Positions 1 to 5,990 of a stretch of DNA of 7,557 nt are shown here, piece by piece. A program made the translations under genes and the position numbers. The stretch comes from CAMYMG01 sp038259455 (GTDB taxonomy: Bacteria > Pseudomonadota > Alphaproteobacteria > Rhizobiales > Rhizobiaceae). The notes below the pieces were generated by a model. That model saw only the letters and a list, made by a program, of their open reading frames with translations, ran no database searches and was not told where the DNA came from. The DNA is taken from positions 1-7,557 of the forward strand of contig JBBSOT010000249.1 in the NCBI GenBank assembly GCA_038259455.1. The letters run 5' to 3'. Numbering within the stretch: the first letter of the stretch is position 1; every line of letters starts with the position of its first letter.

Positions 1-2
1 AG

Positions 3-911
3 TTTGCATACTCGGTTGGGGGGCACATTCACCTGATTGGTCGAGCGATTGACGTTTCGCGCATCGATGAGGTGACTATCACCGATCAATACGCTGAAGC
101 CCTAGCTCAGGTGGAGCGCGGGTTCGAAACGCAGAACGTCGTCACGCACTCCCAGAACGAAGACATAGTCGGTGTCGCAATGTGCGTTCATGTGCTGCGG
201 GAAGACATGCCAAAGGTGCATTTGGTCGTCGAGATCGAGATGTTACTACCTTTGTGGGTCTTCGAACGAGGATCGCCGGAGCATGCGCGATCGTTGCAAC
301 TGCTCGCGCACGAATGCGCTCACATCGAAGATCTGAAGCGCAAGGATGAAGCGTCACCCGGGACAATTCTGCGCCAACAATACGCGGACGAGTTCGAGCA
401 GATGTTCGCGCCGGTCGGATCTAGCATATGGGAGGAATATTATGCCTGCCGCCGCACTGCTCATTTCGATCCGTCCGGTGGCGAACCCTTCATGGAAGCG
501 CTTCTAACGTGCCTCGACAACAACCAAGGCGCGATTGACGATGCGATCCGGCGCTACCGCAATCATGCTGACCTTAACCAGCTGATTGACGAAACTCATG
601 ATCGAGCGACGCGCGCATTTCGGGTCGCGGCCTATCTGATCGGCCACTATGACGGCCTGGGTCAAGACTGGCGGTCCATTCCCGAAGTTGCCGAACTTCT
701 GAAAAACCATCGCTTGCAATCGTTGCTCGACGACATGGCCGACGAGCTTCGCGCCCTATGGGATCGGCGCTTTGACTGGACTGGTAGTTGCGAAATCAAG
801 CGGCTGACGGACATAGCATGGGAAGCTTACGTCGAGGCGGGCATCGTCGTGCGAGAGACGACAGGCGGAGGCCTATACCTCGACGTGCCCTTTACCGCCG
901 ATACCTTGTGA
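3..911 (+). CDS. Zincin-like protein with HExxH motif, 5' partial
   Basis: The frame is open from the left edge, so the gene starts outside the window. A GTG at 72 is possible, but the 23 codons before it read as normal coding sequence. The visible part is about 302 residues. Near its first third is HECAH (bases 309-323), the HExxH pattern in which two His bind zinc and Glu is catalytic. About 37 residues later comes WEEYYACRR, where a Glu could be the third zinc ligand, as in gluzincins. The remainder is acidic and helical with no clear membrane segment or signal peptide, suggesting a cytoplasmic protein. I recall uncharacterised bacterial proteins pairing HExxH with a downstream W-EY-ACR motif, but no function is known to me. 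The substrate is unknown. It ends 17 bases before the convergent PIN remnant. Confidence is high for the gene and moderate for a metalloprotease fold. Confidence 0.75.
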   Translation, partial: FAYSVGGHIHLIGRAIDVSRIDEVTITDQYAEALAQVERGFETQNVVTHSQNEDIVGVAMCVHVLREDMPKVHLVVEIEMLLPLWVFERGSPEHARSLQLLAHECAHIEDLKRKDEASPGTILRQQYADEFEQMFAPVGSSIWEEYYACRRTAHFDPSGGEPFMEALLTCLDNNQGAIDDAIRRYRNHADLNQLIDETHDRATRAFRVAAYLIGHYDGLGQDWRSIPEVAELLKNHRLQSLLDDMADELRALWDRRFDWTGSCEIKRLTDIAWEAYVEAGIVVRETTGGGLYLDVPFTADTL

Positions 912-928
912 TCGCACATGCAGGTAGG

Positions 929-1370
929 TTAGCTCTGTTCTTCGCCGAAGAGGGCTTGCTGTTGGGGAGGCAGATATGGCAGATCCCAAGTGCCCGTCAC
1001 ATCCATGCCTAACCGCTTGGCGAACGATATGAGGGCATGGTCATCGGTGTAGATACGTGTCGCGCCTTCAACTCGCGTGACAGCGATGACCCTCTCGGCC
1101 GACCTTCACCTTCTGCCAAGCTTCGGTCGAGCCGCTCTTCTTGTCGCCCGCCAATATCACTTCAAGCGTCATGTGCGCGGTCTCCATCGCGGCCCGCTCA
1201 CCGAAGGGCCGGATTTTCATGCGAACAAGCCCCCCAAGCGCAGCCAGTAATCCCGGTCCTCCCTCATCCGCTCGGACTAGGACCTAGGCCAGAACCGGCC
1301 TCGGGATAATCATCGTATCGCCCGTGGTTGGTTCGGCGATGAAGCGCTCCGATTTGATCTCCTCAATCAT
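929..1370 (-). pseudogene. Decayed PIN-domain (VapC-like toxin) gene
   Basis: Read on the minus strand, the protein runs from MIEEIKSER (Met at 1370) through MIIPRPVLA, then hits TAG at 1286-1284. The same frame continues as VLVRADEGGPG and MKIRPFGERAAMETA (Met at 1220) to WQKVKV. One extra C in the plus-strand CCC at 1090-1092 shifts the frame. Removing it restores VIAVTRVEGATRIYTDD and then GTWDLPYLPP, ending at TAA 931-929. This order matches, from memory, PIN proteins with IPTPVLAE, RPFDERAA, WQKVKFDRQIVAIA, IYSDD and DLPLP segments. PIN toxins are Mg-dependent RNases using about four acidic residues. Here the first (N-terminal LDTN) is absent, the second (VLAE) is the stop codon, and the third (FDR) is Gly; only the TDD site remains. 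No antitoxin is visible. The family call rests on remembered consensus; the lesions are seen directly. Confidence 0.65.
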
Positions 1371-1497
1371 CCTCGAGCAGCGAGGTCGCCTACTCGTCTG
1401 AGGCGCGCGAAAAACGAAGAATGTTTTTGCATCACAATCTGAGGGAGGTTGGGAGCGGTAAAGTGGGGGGGTACAGGCGAGAGAAATTGTTTAGACG
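1371..1497. other. Non-coding spacer before the relaxase gene
   Basis: These 127 bases separate the PIN remnant from the relaxase start. They hold a short inverted repeat, AAAAAC (1410-1415) and GTTTTT (1423-1428), with flanking GC that can extend it past a bulge. A G7 run lies at 1465-1471. The minus frame of the PIN remnant stays open into this region but no longer resembles a PIN N-terminus, so the junction between remnant and unrelated DNA probably lies at about 1370-1400. I find no convincing -35/-10 promoter. In mobile elements the origin of transfer often lies next to the relaxase gene, so this is a candidate oriT region by position only. No nic-site sequence is recognised. Confidence 0.4.
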
Positions 1498-1530
1498 ATG
1501 TCCAAACGTAAGACCCCCCAGACCCCCCCA
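1464..1530 (+). promoter_or_regulatory. G7/C7 inverted repeat spanning the relaxase start
   Basis: TGGGGGGGT at 1464-1472 is the exact reverse complement of ACCCCCCCA at 1522-1530. The arms enclose the weak ribosome-binding region (GAGAGAAA, about 1479-1486) and the ATG at 1498. In mRNA this nine-pair, mostly G-C stem would close a 49-base loop holding the start site. The 3' arm belongs to a tandem duplication of AGACCCCCC (1511-1519 and 1520-1528), so the first C-run offers a competing partner. Pairing could lower translation initiation, but that effect is inferred. Confidence 0.4.
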
Positions 1531-4245
1531 TCGAGTTCAGAGCTTGATGCCATCGCCGCGCAGTGCACGCAGGTCATAGATGGCACTGCCGTGACGTTGT
1601 CCCGCGGTGAGCTTCGGCAGTATACCGCGCACCGCCGGGATGTGGCCACGAGGTCGCATCGGGCCAAGCGAGAGCAACTCGCCGCGCTGCGCGGCGACCG
1701 CATTTCGGCGCGAGCCAACAAGGCTATTCAGCGGCAGCTGGACAAGGTTCAGCGATGGTATCGACCGCGGCGTATCAGGGTGGCAATGGATTGGGACCTC
1801 ATGCCGAAGGTCCGGTTCAAGCAGCAGCGCGTGCGGCCACCAGCGCGGTTCCATCTGCCCAAATATGACGACGTTATTACCGACCGGATTGGCCGCGTCG
1901 GCGTGTTCGTCGACTTCAAATATGACGGCGCCAAGCAGAATAAATTCCGGGTCATCCGCCGCAGGATCATCTACCTTTTGGACCCGGCACACTGCGAGAA
2001 AGATGCCGAAGGTCGCCCTATCGCGACCTGCAATTTCGGAGTGCTTCGCGAAGAGGTCGGGGCAGGAGCGGACCTGTGGGAGCTGGCTCAACGCGAGAGC
2101 CGAACCGATGCGCAGCTATGCAAGAATGTTATCATCCAGTTGCCGCACGATCTGTCTCCTGAGGAGCGCAGAGCGCTTATGAAAGCACTCGCACACGAGC
2201 TGTTCGGGCGTCACGGTCTGCCCTATGTCGCCTCGGTGCATGAGCCTGATCCGGACGGCGACCAGCGCAATTACCACGCGCATATCTGCGGCGGATTGCG
2301 GCCAATGAAACGCACTGGATTTGGTGAATGGGACATCGCCGAGGACTACCGCAGCGACCTCGATGGACCCAAATATCTGGGTGATGCGCGGCGTGTAATC
2401 GCTGAGATTATGACTGGCCATGTCAACAAAGCCGGAATCGAACGGATATATACGCATCTGTCCAACGCAGAGCGGGGCCTGATCCATCGGCCTCAGCGCA
2501 AGCTCGATAAACGCAAAGTGCGGATGGCGAGAGAGGGTAAGTTTGTCGCGGATGTCGAGGCGAATGGAGAGATTATTGCCGCGAATCAGCATGCGGAACG
2601 CAACCTGGCCGCGAAGAGAAAAGCGATTTCGGAGCAGATCCGCAAGGCACGAGCATCCGTCATCAAACGGATCACAGAAGTTACCGTCGCTGGCGTGTCC
2701 AAGGTCACCCGGGCTGTTTCTGTCACCATGCCGAAAAGCAATATCATGCAAACGACAGGCGATGTTTTGCATGTTGCCGCGCTAAATATTAGCGGAGTGA
2801 ATCTCGCACGGCCACGCAGTGTCGTTCAGGTGGCCCAGGTAAGCTTAGCGTTCGTCAAACCACCAGTTCCGGCAAACGCTGTTCGCTTTCCTAGCAGGCT
2901 GATTACGACGCCGATCAGAGCCATCTCACGAGCCGGCGATGGTCGCCTGCACGCGGTGTTCCGCCCCATCATTGTGGCTATGCCGCCTACCGGCATTCTT
3001 AATATTTCTGCCGTGCAGCCTGCGGAAGTGAAGCGAGGGGTAAACATGCCTACTACCGTGACCGCACCACACTTATGGGGGGGCGGAAGCGTGTCCATCA
3101 GGCCCGTTCCGATGTCCAAACCGCCCAAACCGATAGCCGAATATGAGAGCGTCTCCTTTCCGTATGCGAGGGCGGTTAGCATTGCAGCGGTCCGGACGCC
3201 TAAGCCTGCAATGAGCGTGACGACGAAGCCGGTAACGACACCTGCGCGCGCGCCTGCCATTCGAGTAGCGCCAGTCATATCAGCCGGTCATCTTGGCCAT
3301 CGCGTAACTGCAAAACCGTTCGAATTTGGCGGGCATAAATCGACCACGATCAATGTCGCAGCGGTGTCGAGCGTTGCGCACTGTGTCCGCCGAATAAATG
3401 TCAAACCGGTATCGGTTCTGCCTGTTCGTTCCGCACGCAAAGTATCCGTCTTTGAGACTGCCGGACCGGTTCGGGCGACTAGCTCCGAACGTCTAGAGGC
3501 ACTCCTCGCCGAAGGCCAAGCGGTAGCTGACAAGGTTGGCCTGATGCTAACGAATATTGCCCGGCCCCGCTCGCGACCGCTCGGTGATACGGCGACCGAT
3601 CAGGGGGGTTCCGGGTCTTCTGCACAGAGCGTGGCGGCCAGAGAAAAGCCACATTCACCGCTGGAGTTTGAGGTAAAAGCCGCTCTCGCTCTGCTCGAGA
3701 AAATTCCACATAATGCAGTGGCGATACCCGTTCTAGAAACCAAAAGTGGTCGATATACTATCGCTGCGAACGTGCGGAGACTTCACAAGCTTAAAACACC
3801 AATATTGCAGGACGACCGCGTCCAGAAGCTGCTCCAGCAGATAGAACGGGATCAAACATCAGAGATGTTGCAGTTGATTACGCTGCTTCAACTCCATGGG
3901 TCTGCTGCTGATCTGGAAGATGAGAAAAAGGCCATCGCGGTTCTGCCAAGAGAAGACCAGGCAGCCGCCCTGCGCTGGACAAACACCGAAAACTTCCAAG
4001 CTGTGATCCGGAGCGTGAAGAAGAGAGAGCGGACGAAAGTGGAAGCAAAAATTGCCGCATGGTCGAAGGCCAATGCAGCCCAAGCTGTCGATCGTTACAG
4101 GTTAGCATCGATTGCCATAAACGCATGCAAGCGCTGGGCAGTCACACCAGGCGCGAGCTTGTTGGCGAGCATGAAAACCGACGCGGAAAAACATAGTCCG
4201 CTGTCGAAATTTGGCAGCCAGGATCAGGACCGGGGTCGGGGCTGA
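1498..4245 (+). CDS. MobA/MobL (MOBQ)-type relaxase with N-terminal extension
   Basis: This is a putative DNA-strand transferase that nicks oriT, stays covalently bound through a Tyr and pilots the strand during conjugative mobilisation. Residues 1-134 are a basic extension. At about 135-335 the order follows RSF1010 MobA as I remember it: a beta strand with VFVDF, RRRIIYLL with Tyr159, LWELAQRE, VIIQLPHDLSPEERRAL, then His248 followed by NYHAH (His260, His262), the metal-binding triad, and finally IYTHLSNAERGLIHRP. Tyr159 lies 36 residues before the W-AxRE segment, close to the MobA Tyr25 spacing. Residues 340-395 are basic and helical. Residues 400-660 are a Val/Pro/Thr-rich linker with degenerate repeats. 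Residues 661-915 are mostly helical with no recognised family. The ATG at 1498 follows an in-frame TAG (1492-1494); the Shine-Dalgarno is weak. No helicase or primase motifs are seen. Confidence 0.75.
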   Translation: MSKRKTPQTPPSSSELDAIAAQCTQVIDGTAVTLSRGELRQYTAHRRDVATRSHRAKREQLAALRGDRISARANKAIQRQLDKVQRWYRPRRIRVAMDWDLMPKVRFKQQRVRPPARFHLPKYDDVITDRIGRVGVFVDFKYDGAKQNKFRVIRRRIIYLLDPAHCEKDAEGRPIATCNFGVLREEVGAGADLWELAQRESRTDAQLCKNVIIQLPHDLSPEERRALMKALAHELFGRHGLPYVASVHEPDPDGDQRNYHAHICGGLRPMKRTGFGEWDIAEDYRSDLDGPKYLGDARRVIAEIMTGHVNKAGIERIYTHLSNAERGLIHRPQRKLDKRKVRMAREGKFVADVEANGEIIAANQHAERNLAAKRKAISEQIRKARASVIKRITEVTVAGVSKVTRAVSVTMPKSNIMQTTGDVLHVAALNISGVNLARPRSVVQVAQVSLAFVKPPVPANAVRFPSRLITTPIRAISRAGDGRLHAVFRPIIVAMPPTGILNISAVQPAEVKRGVNMPTTVTAPHLWGGGSVSIRPVPMSKPPKPIAEYESVSFPYARAVSIAAVRTPKPAMSVTTKPVTTPARAPAIRVAPVISAGHLGHRVTAKPFEFGGHKSTTINVAAVSSVAHCVRRINVKPVSVLPVRSARKVSVFETAGPVRATSSERLEALLAEGQAVADKVGLMLTNIARPRSRPLGDTATDQGGSGSSAQSVAAREKPHSPLEFEVKAALALLEKIPHNAVAIPVLETKSGRYTIAANVRRLHKLKTPILQDDRVQKLLQQIERDQTSEMLQLITLLQLHGSAADLEDEKKAIAVLPREDQAAALRWTNTENFQAVIRSVKKRERTKVEAKIAAWSKANAAQAVDRYRLASIAINACKRWAVTPGASLLASMKTDAEKHSPLSKFGSQDQDRGRG
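1511..1528 (+). repeat. Tandem 9-bp duplication AGACCCCCC in relaxase codons
   Basis: Two perfect copies of AGACCCCCC lie head to tail at 1511-1519 and 1520-1528; the second C-run is seven long (1523-1529). Within the relaxase gene they encode the TPQTPP segment of residues 6-11. Being nine bases they keep frame as units, but the C6 and C7 runs inside them are short homopolymers where slippage by one base would shift the frame within twelve codons of the start. Confidence 0.8.
2695..3477 (+). repeat. Degenerate Val/Pro repeat region coding for relaxase linker
   Basis: Residues about 400-660 of the relaxase alternate short Val/Ile strands with Pro. A loose unit recurs: a His, then about ten residues later K/R-P with an aliphatic or Phe. 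Clear examples are His525 to RPV (535-537), His598 to KPF (606-608) and His628 to KPV (636-638). The last two units share the His-to-Pro spacing and a following K/R-S. DNA identity between units is low, so this is an old protein-level repeat rather than a recent duplication. It probably forms an extended spacer between nuclease core and C-terminal domain. Confidence 0.4.
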
Positions 4246-4416
4246 CTACCGGTTGTATTCGCATGAATCTACCTTGGGAAAAGCATGATGCGCCCACGGG
4301 CTGTGGCGTCCCTGCAGTTTCCATAAGGAAACAACGGCATCGGGCAGATGCTTTGATTGAAGTAGGTGAAGGAGGGGAAAAGCCTCTCTGCCACTTCGTG
4401 ACAATCGAGGTAGAAA
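4246..4416. other. Spacer between relaxase and exonuclease genes
   Basis: These 171 bases contain two small hairpins and no credible gene. One is CGC-C-CAC pairing with GTGGCG around 4291-4308, with one bulged C. The other is GTTTCC (4317-4322) and GGAAAC (4327-4332) around an ATAA loop. Neither is followed by a T-run, so neither is a classical terminator. The purine-rich stretch just upstream of 4417 includes the next gene's ribosome-binding site. I see no clear promoter. Confidence 0.5.
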
Positions 4417-5310
4417 ATGAATACGCACAACACTGCCAGCGGAGGCTCCGCTGTGGAGCGGCTCATGGCTGATGCGAATGACCAATGCATTAGCCTACGG
4501 CGCGTGGGCCCATTGGATAAGTGGCCAGTCCTTGCCGATCCGGTTCTGCCTATAAGGACCATCGCCGTCATCGATACAGAAAGCGAAGGCTTGGATCCCA
4601 AGCTGCATCAGGTGATCGAGATCGCCGTCGCCTTCGCCGAGATCGACGCATGCGGACGTATCGTGCGGGTCACTGGCAAAGGCGAGTCCTTCAATGATCC
4701 TGGGAGACCACTCACACCGCAGATCCGGGCGCTCACCGGCTTGACCGATGAGATGCTGGCCGGGCAGCGTATCAACGTCGGCCACGTCACCAAAAGGCTG
4801 AACGCGGTCGATATCATGGTGGCGCACAACTGCGCGCATGATCGCCCGTTTGTGGAAGCGCTGCTCCCGGACCTGCAGGCTAAACCGTGGGTCTGCTCCA
4901 TGGCCGATGCCGAATGGAGCGCGTGGGGCTTCGACGGGAAGAAGCAGGATCACCTGCTGATGCAAGCTGGGCTTTTCAATCCTACCAAACATCGTGCGCT
5001 CGCCGATGTCACAAGCCTGGTGTCGCTGCTGAATGTCGAGACCCCAACCGGCAGCAACGTGCTGAGCGAATGCATTGCCAGTGCGAACAAGCCGACCTGG
5101 CTCATGAAGGCCGTAGGCTTGCCGTTTGAATACCGGCAGCGGATCAAGGACCGCGGATGGCGCTGGAACTCTGGCGAGAAGGTCTGGTGGACCGAAGTGC
5201 CGTGTGCGGACCGCGCAGCGGAGGAGCAATGGTATGACCAGGCGTTCCGCCCCTTCCGAGGCAAGCCAGTCATCGAAGGAGTGACTTGGGCCACGCGTTA
5301 CAAACGCTGA
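4417..5310 (+). CDS. DnaQ-like DEDDh 3'-5' exonuclease with C-terminal module
   Basis: A 297-residue RNase H-fold exonuclease of the DEDDh class, which removes nucleotides from 3' ends with two metal ions. Motif I is AVIDTESEGLDP (Asp53, Glu55), followed by VIEIA and a typical LTPQIRALTGLTDEML segment. Motif II is VAHNCAHDRPF with Asp142, and motif III is HRALADV with His192 and Asp197, so all catalytic residues are present. After residue 225 comes an added module with PFEYRQRIKDRGWRWN and KVWWTEV. I remember similar RGYRWN/WWRE modules on plasmid-borne epsilon-like nucleases; their job is unknown to me and could be nucleic-acid binding. The ATG is preceded by GAGG at 4407-4410 with six bases spacing. 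It is probably soluble and cytoplasmic. A standalone nuclease is more likely than a polymerase proofreading subunit, as no polymerase gene is here. A GGGCGG/CCGCCC hairpin follows. Confidence 0.88.
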   Translation: MNTHNTASGGSAVERLMADANDQCISLRRVGPLDKWPVLADPVLPIRTIAVIDTESEGLDPKLHQVIEIAVAFAEIDACGRIVRVTGKGESFNDPGRPLTPQIRALTGLTDEMLAGQRINVGHVTKRLNAVDIMVAHNCAHDRPFVEALLPDLQAKPWVCSMADAEWSAWGFDGKKQDHLLMQAGLFNPTKHRALADVTSLVSLLNVETPTGSNVLSECIASANKPTWLMKAVGLPFEYRQRIKDRGWRWNSGEKVWWTEVPCADRAAEEQWYDQAFRPFRGKPVIEGVTWATRYKR

Positions 5311-5325
5311 TCCGGCAATATAAAA

Positions 5326-5346
5326 GGGCGGGCTCCGTGGCCGCCC
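5326..5346 (+). terminator. GGGCGG/CCGCCC hairpin after the exonuclease gene
   Basis: GGGCGG (5326-5331) pairs with CCGCCC (5341-5346) over a nine-base loop, 16 bases after the exonuclease stop. An AAAA run precedes it and TGTTTCATT follows, a weak T-tract. This fits a modest intrinsic terminator or attenuator. The same arms recur after the next gene. Confidence 0.55.
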
Positions 5347-5437
5347 TGTTTCATTGAGCAATGGGTGAGTGAGCATTCCGGGAGAACGGAAAAAGGCTCT
5401 GGCGATCACGCCATCACTCTGAGAACAGGATACTGAA
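5347..5437. promoter_or_regulatory. Leader before the lipoprotein gene with two small inverted repeats
   Basis: TTCCG (5376-5380) pairs with CGGAA (5387-5391). TGGCG (5400-5404) pairs with CGCCA (5409-5413) around an ATCA loop. Both lie between the upstream hairpin and the ATG at 5438. They could be operators or RNA stem-loops in the leader; no regulator is identified. An AGGA ribosome-binding site sits at 5427-5430, seven bases before the start. Confidence 0.35.
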
Positions 5438-5908
5438 ATGAATGACTTCCAAAACGGTGCGAACGCCAGTTCGCGCCGCCATCATCTTTCCATGCTCATG
5501 GTTGCCATGAGTCTCGGCGGGTGCACTGCCATTGATGCCGACCAGTTCGATAGCCTGGTCAATCCGACAGACTTCCGACTGATCAAACTTGCCAAGCAGG
5601 CAGTGCTTGCGAGGGACATCACCGTGGTCGCGCTATGGCCAGATACTGCAAGCACGCGCTGCAAGAATCTGGCCATTGTCCGGCGTCATCCGGCCGGAGT
5701 TCAATTCGTGCCGGTCGAGGTTGCACGACTGTCCGATGAAGAGCCCTTCGTCCTCATCTCGGGAGACCGTGGCACCATGTTCAAGCTGACCTCAGTTGGT
5801 GCGGTTGCAGCTTCAGCCTGCACGCCGTCGCGTCGGATCGAGCGCGCGATCATTAGAGGAACCGCACAACTGGAGGAGGGCCTGACGGGCTATCGCCACG
5901 CGGCCTGA
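5438..5908 (+). CDS. Small predicted lipoprotein of unknown function
   Basis: A 156-residue protein. The N-terminus has the three parts of a lipoprotein signal: a basic patch (RRHH, 13-16), a short hydrophobic stretch (LSMLMVAMSL) and a lipobox, SLGGC, with Cys29 as the expected lipidation site. The mature part would be about 128 residues, anchored in a membrane facing the periplasm. It contains two more Cys (near 74 and 128) that could pair as a disulfide. The body has mixed strands and helices and I recognise no family. The ATG at 5438 has AGGA seven bases upstream. A later start at Met19 would shorten the signal and lose the basic patch. Hairpins lie on both sides, so it may be a separate transcriptional unit. 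Its role beside nucleases is unclear; small lipoproteins in mobile elements sometimes act in entry exclusion or mating-pair functions, but nothing here shows that. Confidence 0.75.
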   Translation: MNDFQNGANASSRRHHLSMLMVAMSLGGCTAIDADQFDSLVNPTDFRLIKLAKQAVLARDITVVALWPDTASTRCKNLAIVRRHPAGVQFVPVEVARLSDEEPFVLISGDRGTMFKLTSVGAVAASACTPSRRIERAIIRGTAQLEEGLTGYRHAA

Positions 5909-5935
5909 CCGCGCTCCAATTCAACAATCCCATCA

Positions 5936-5972
5936 CAAAGCGGGCGGCATCCTCGGATGACCGCCCGCTTTG
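5936..5972 (+). terminator. Strong two-tier hairpin between lipoprotein and orphan gene
   Basis: The outer arms CAAAGCGGGCGG (5936-5947) and CCGCCCGCTTTG (5961-5972) are perfectly complementary over 12 bases. Inside, CATCC (5948-5952) and GGATG (5955-5959) can extend the stem, leaving one bulged A at 5960 and a tiny loop. The 3' arm ends in CTTTG, a short T-run, so it can act as an intrinsic terminator for the lipoprotein gene or an attenuator for the next gene, whose ATG is only 18 bases away. Confidence 0.7.
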
Positions 5973-5990
5973 CATTCAAGGACACCAATT

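Noticed and set aside
1037..1309. Plus-strand ORF of 90 codons
   Set aside because: It is antisense to the PIN relic, has low-complexity Pro/Ser/Arg composition and no ribosome-binding site; the minus strand gives the recognisable protein.
2116..2772. Minus-strand ORF of 218 codons inside the relaxase gene
   Set aside because: Antisense to the His-triad region of the relaxase; no recognisable motifs or start signals.
3077..3083. G7 run inside the relaxase linker as a second slippage site
   Set aside because: It stands alone with no paired tract or duplication and may simply be chance Trp-Gly-Gly coding.
2826..3278. Minus-strand ORF of 150 codons with hydrophobic Gly/Ala/Thr stretches
   Set aside because: The membrane-like look comes from reading the Val/Pro linker backwards; no ribosome-binding site.
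4263..4472. Plus-strand ORF of 69 codons before the exonuclease gene
   Set aside because: No ribosome-binding site, overlaps the exonuclease start by more than 50 bases in another frame, and has no recognisable content.
4495..5409. Minus-strand ORF of 304 codons opposite the DEDDh exonuclease
   Set aside because: The plus strand has all catalytic motifs and a good ribosome-binding site; the antisense frame is open because of GC-rich codon bias and shows no motifs.
5970..5990. TTG start at 5970 for the orphan gene
   Set aside because: It lies inside the terminator stem and lacks a Shine-Dalgarno, whereas ATG 5991 has AAGGA at good spacing.
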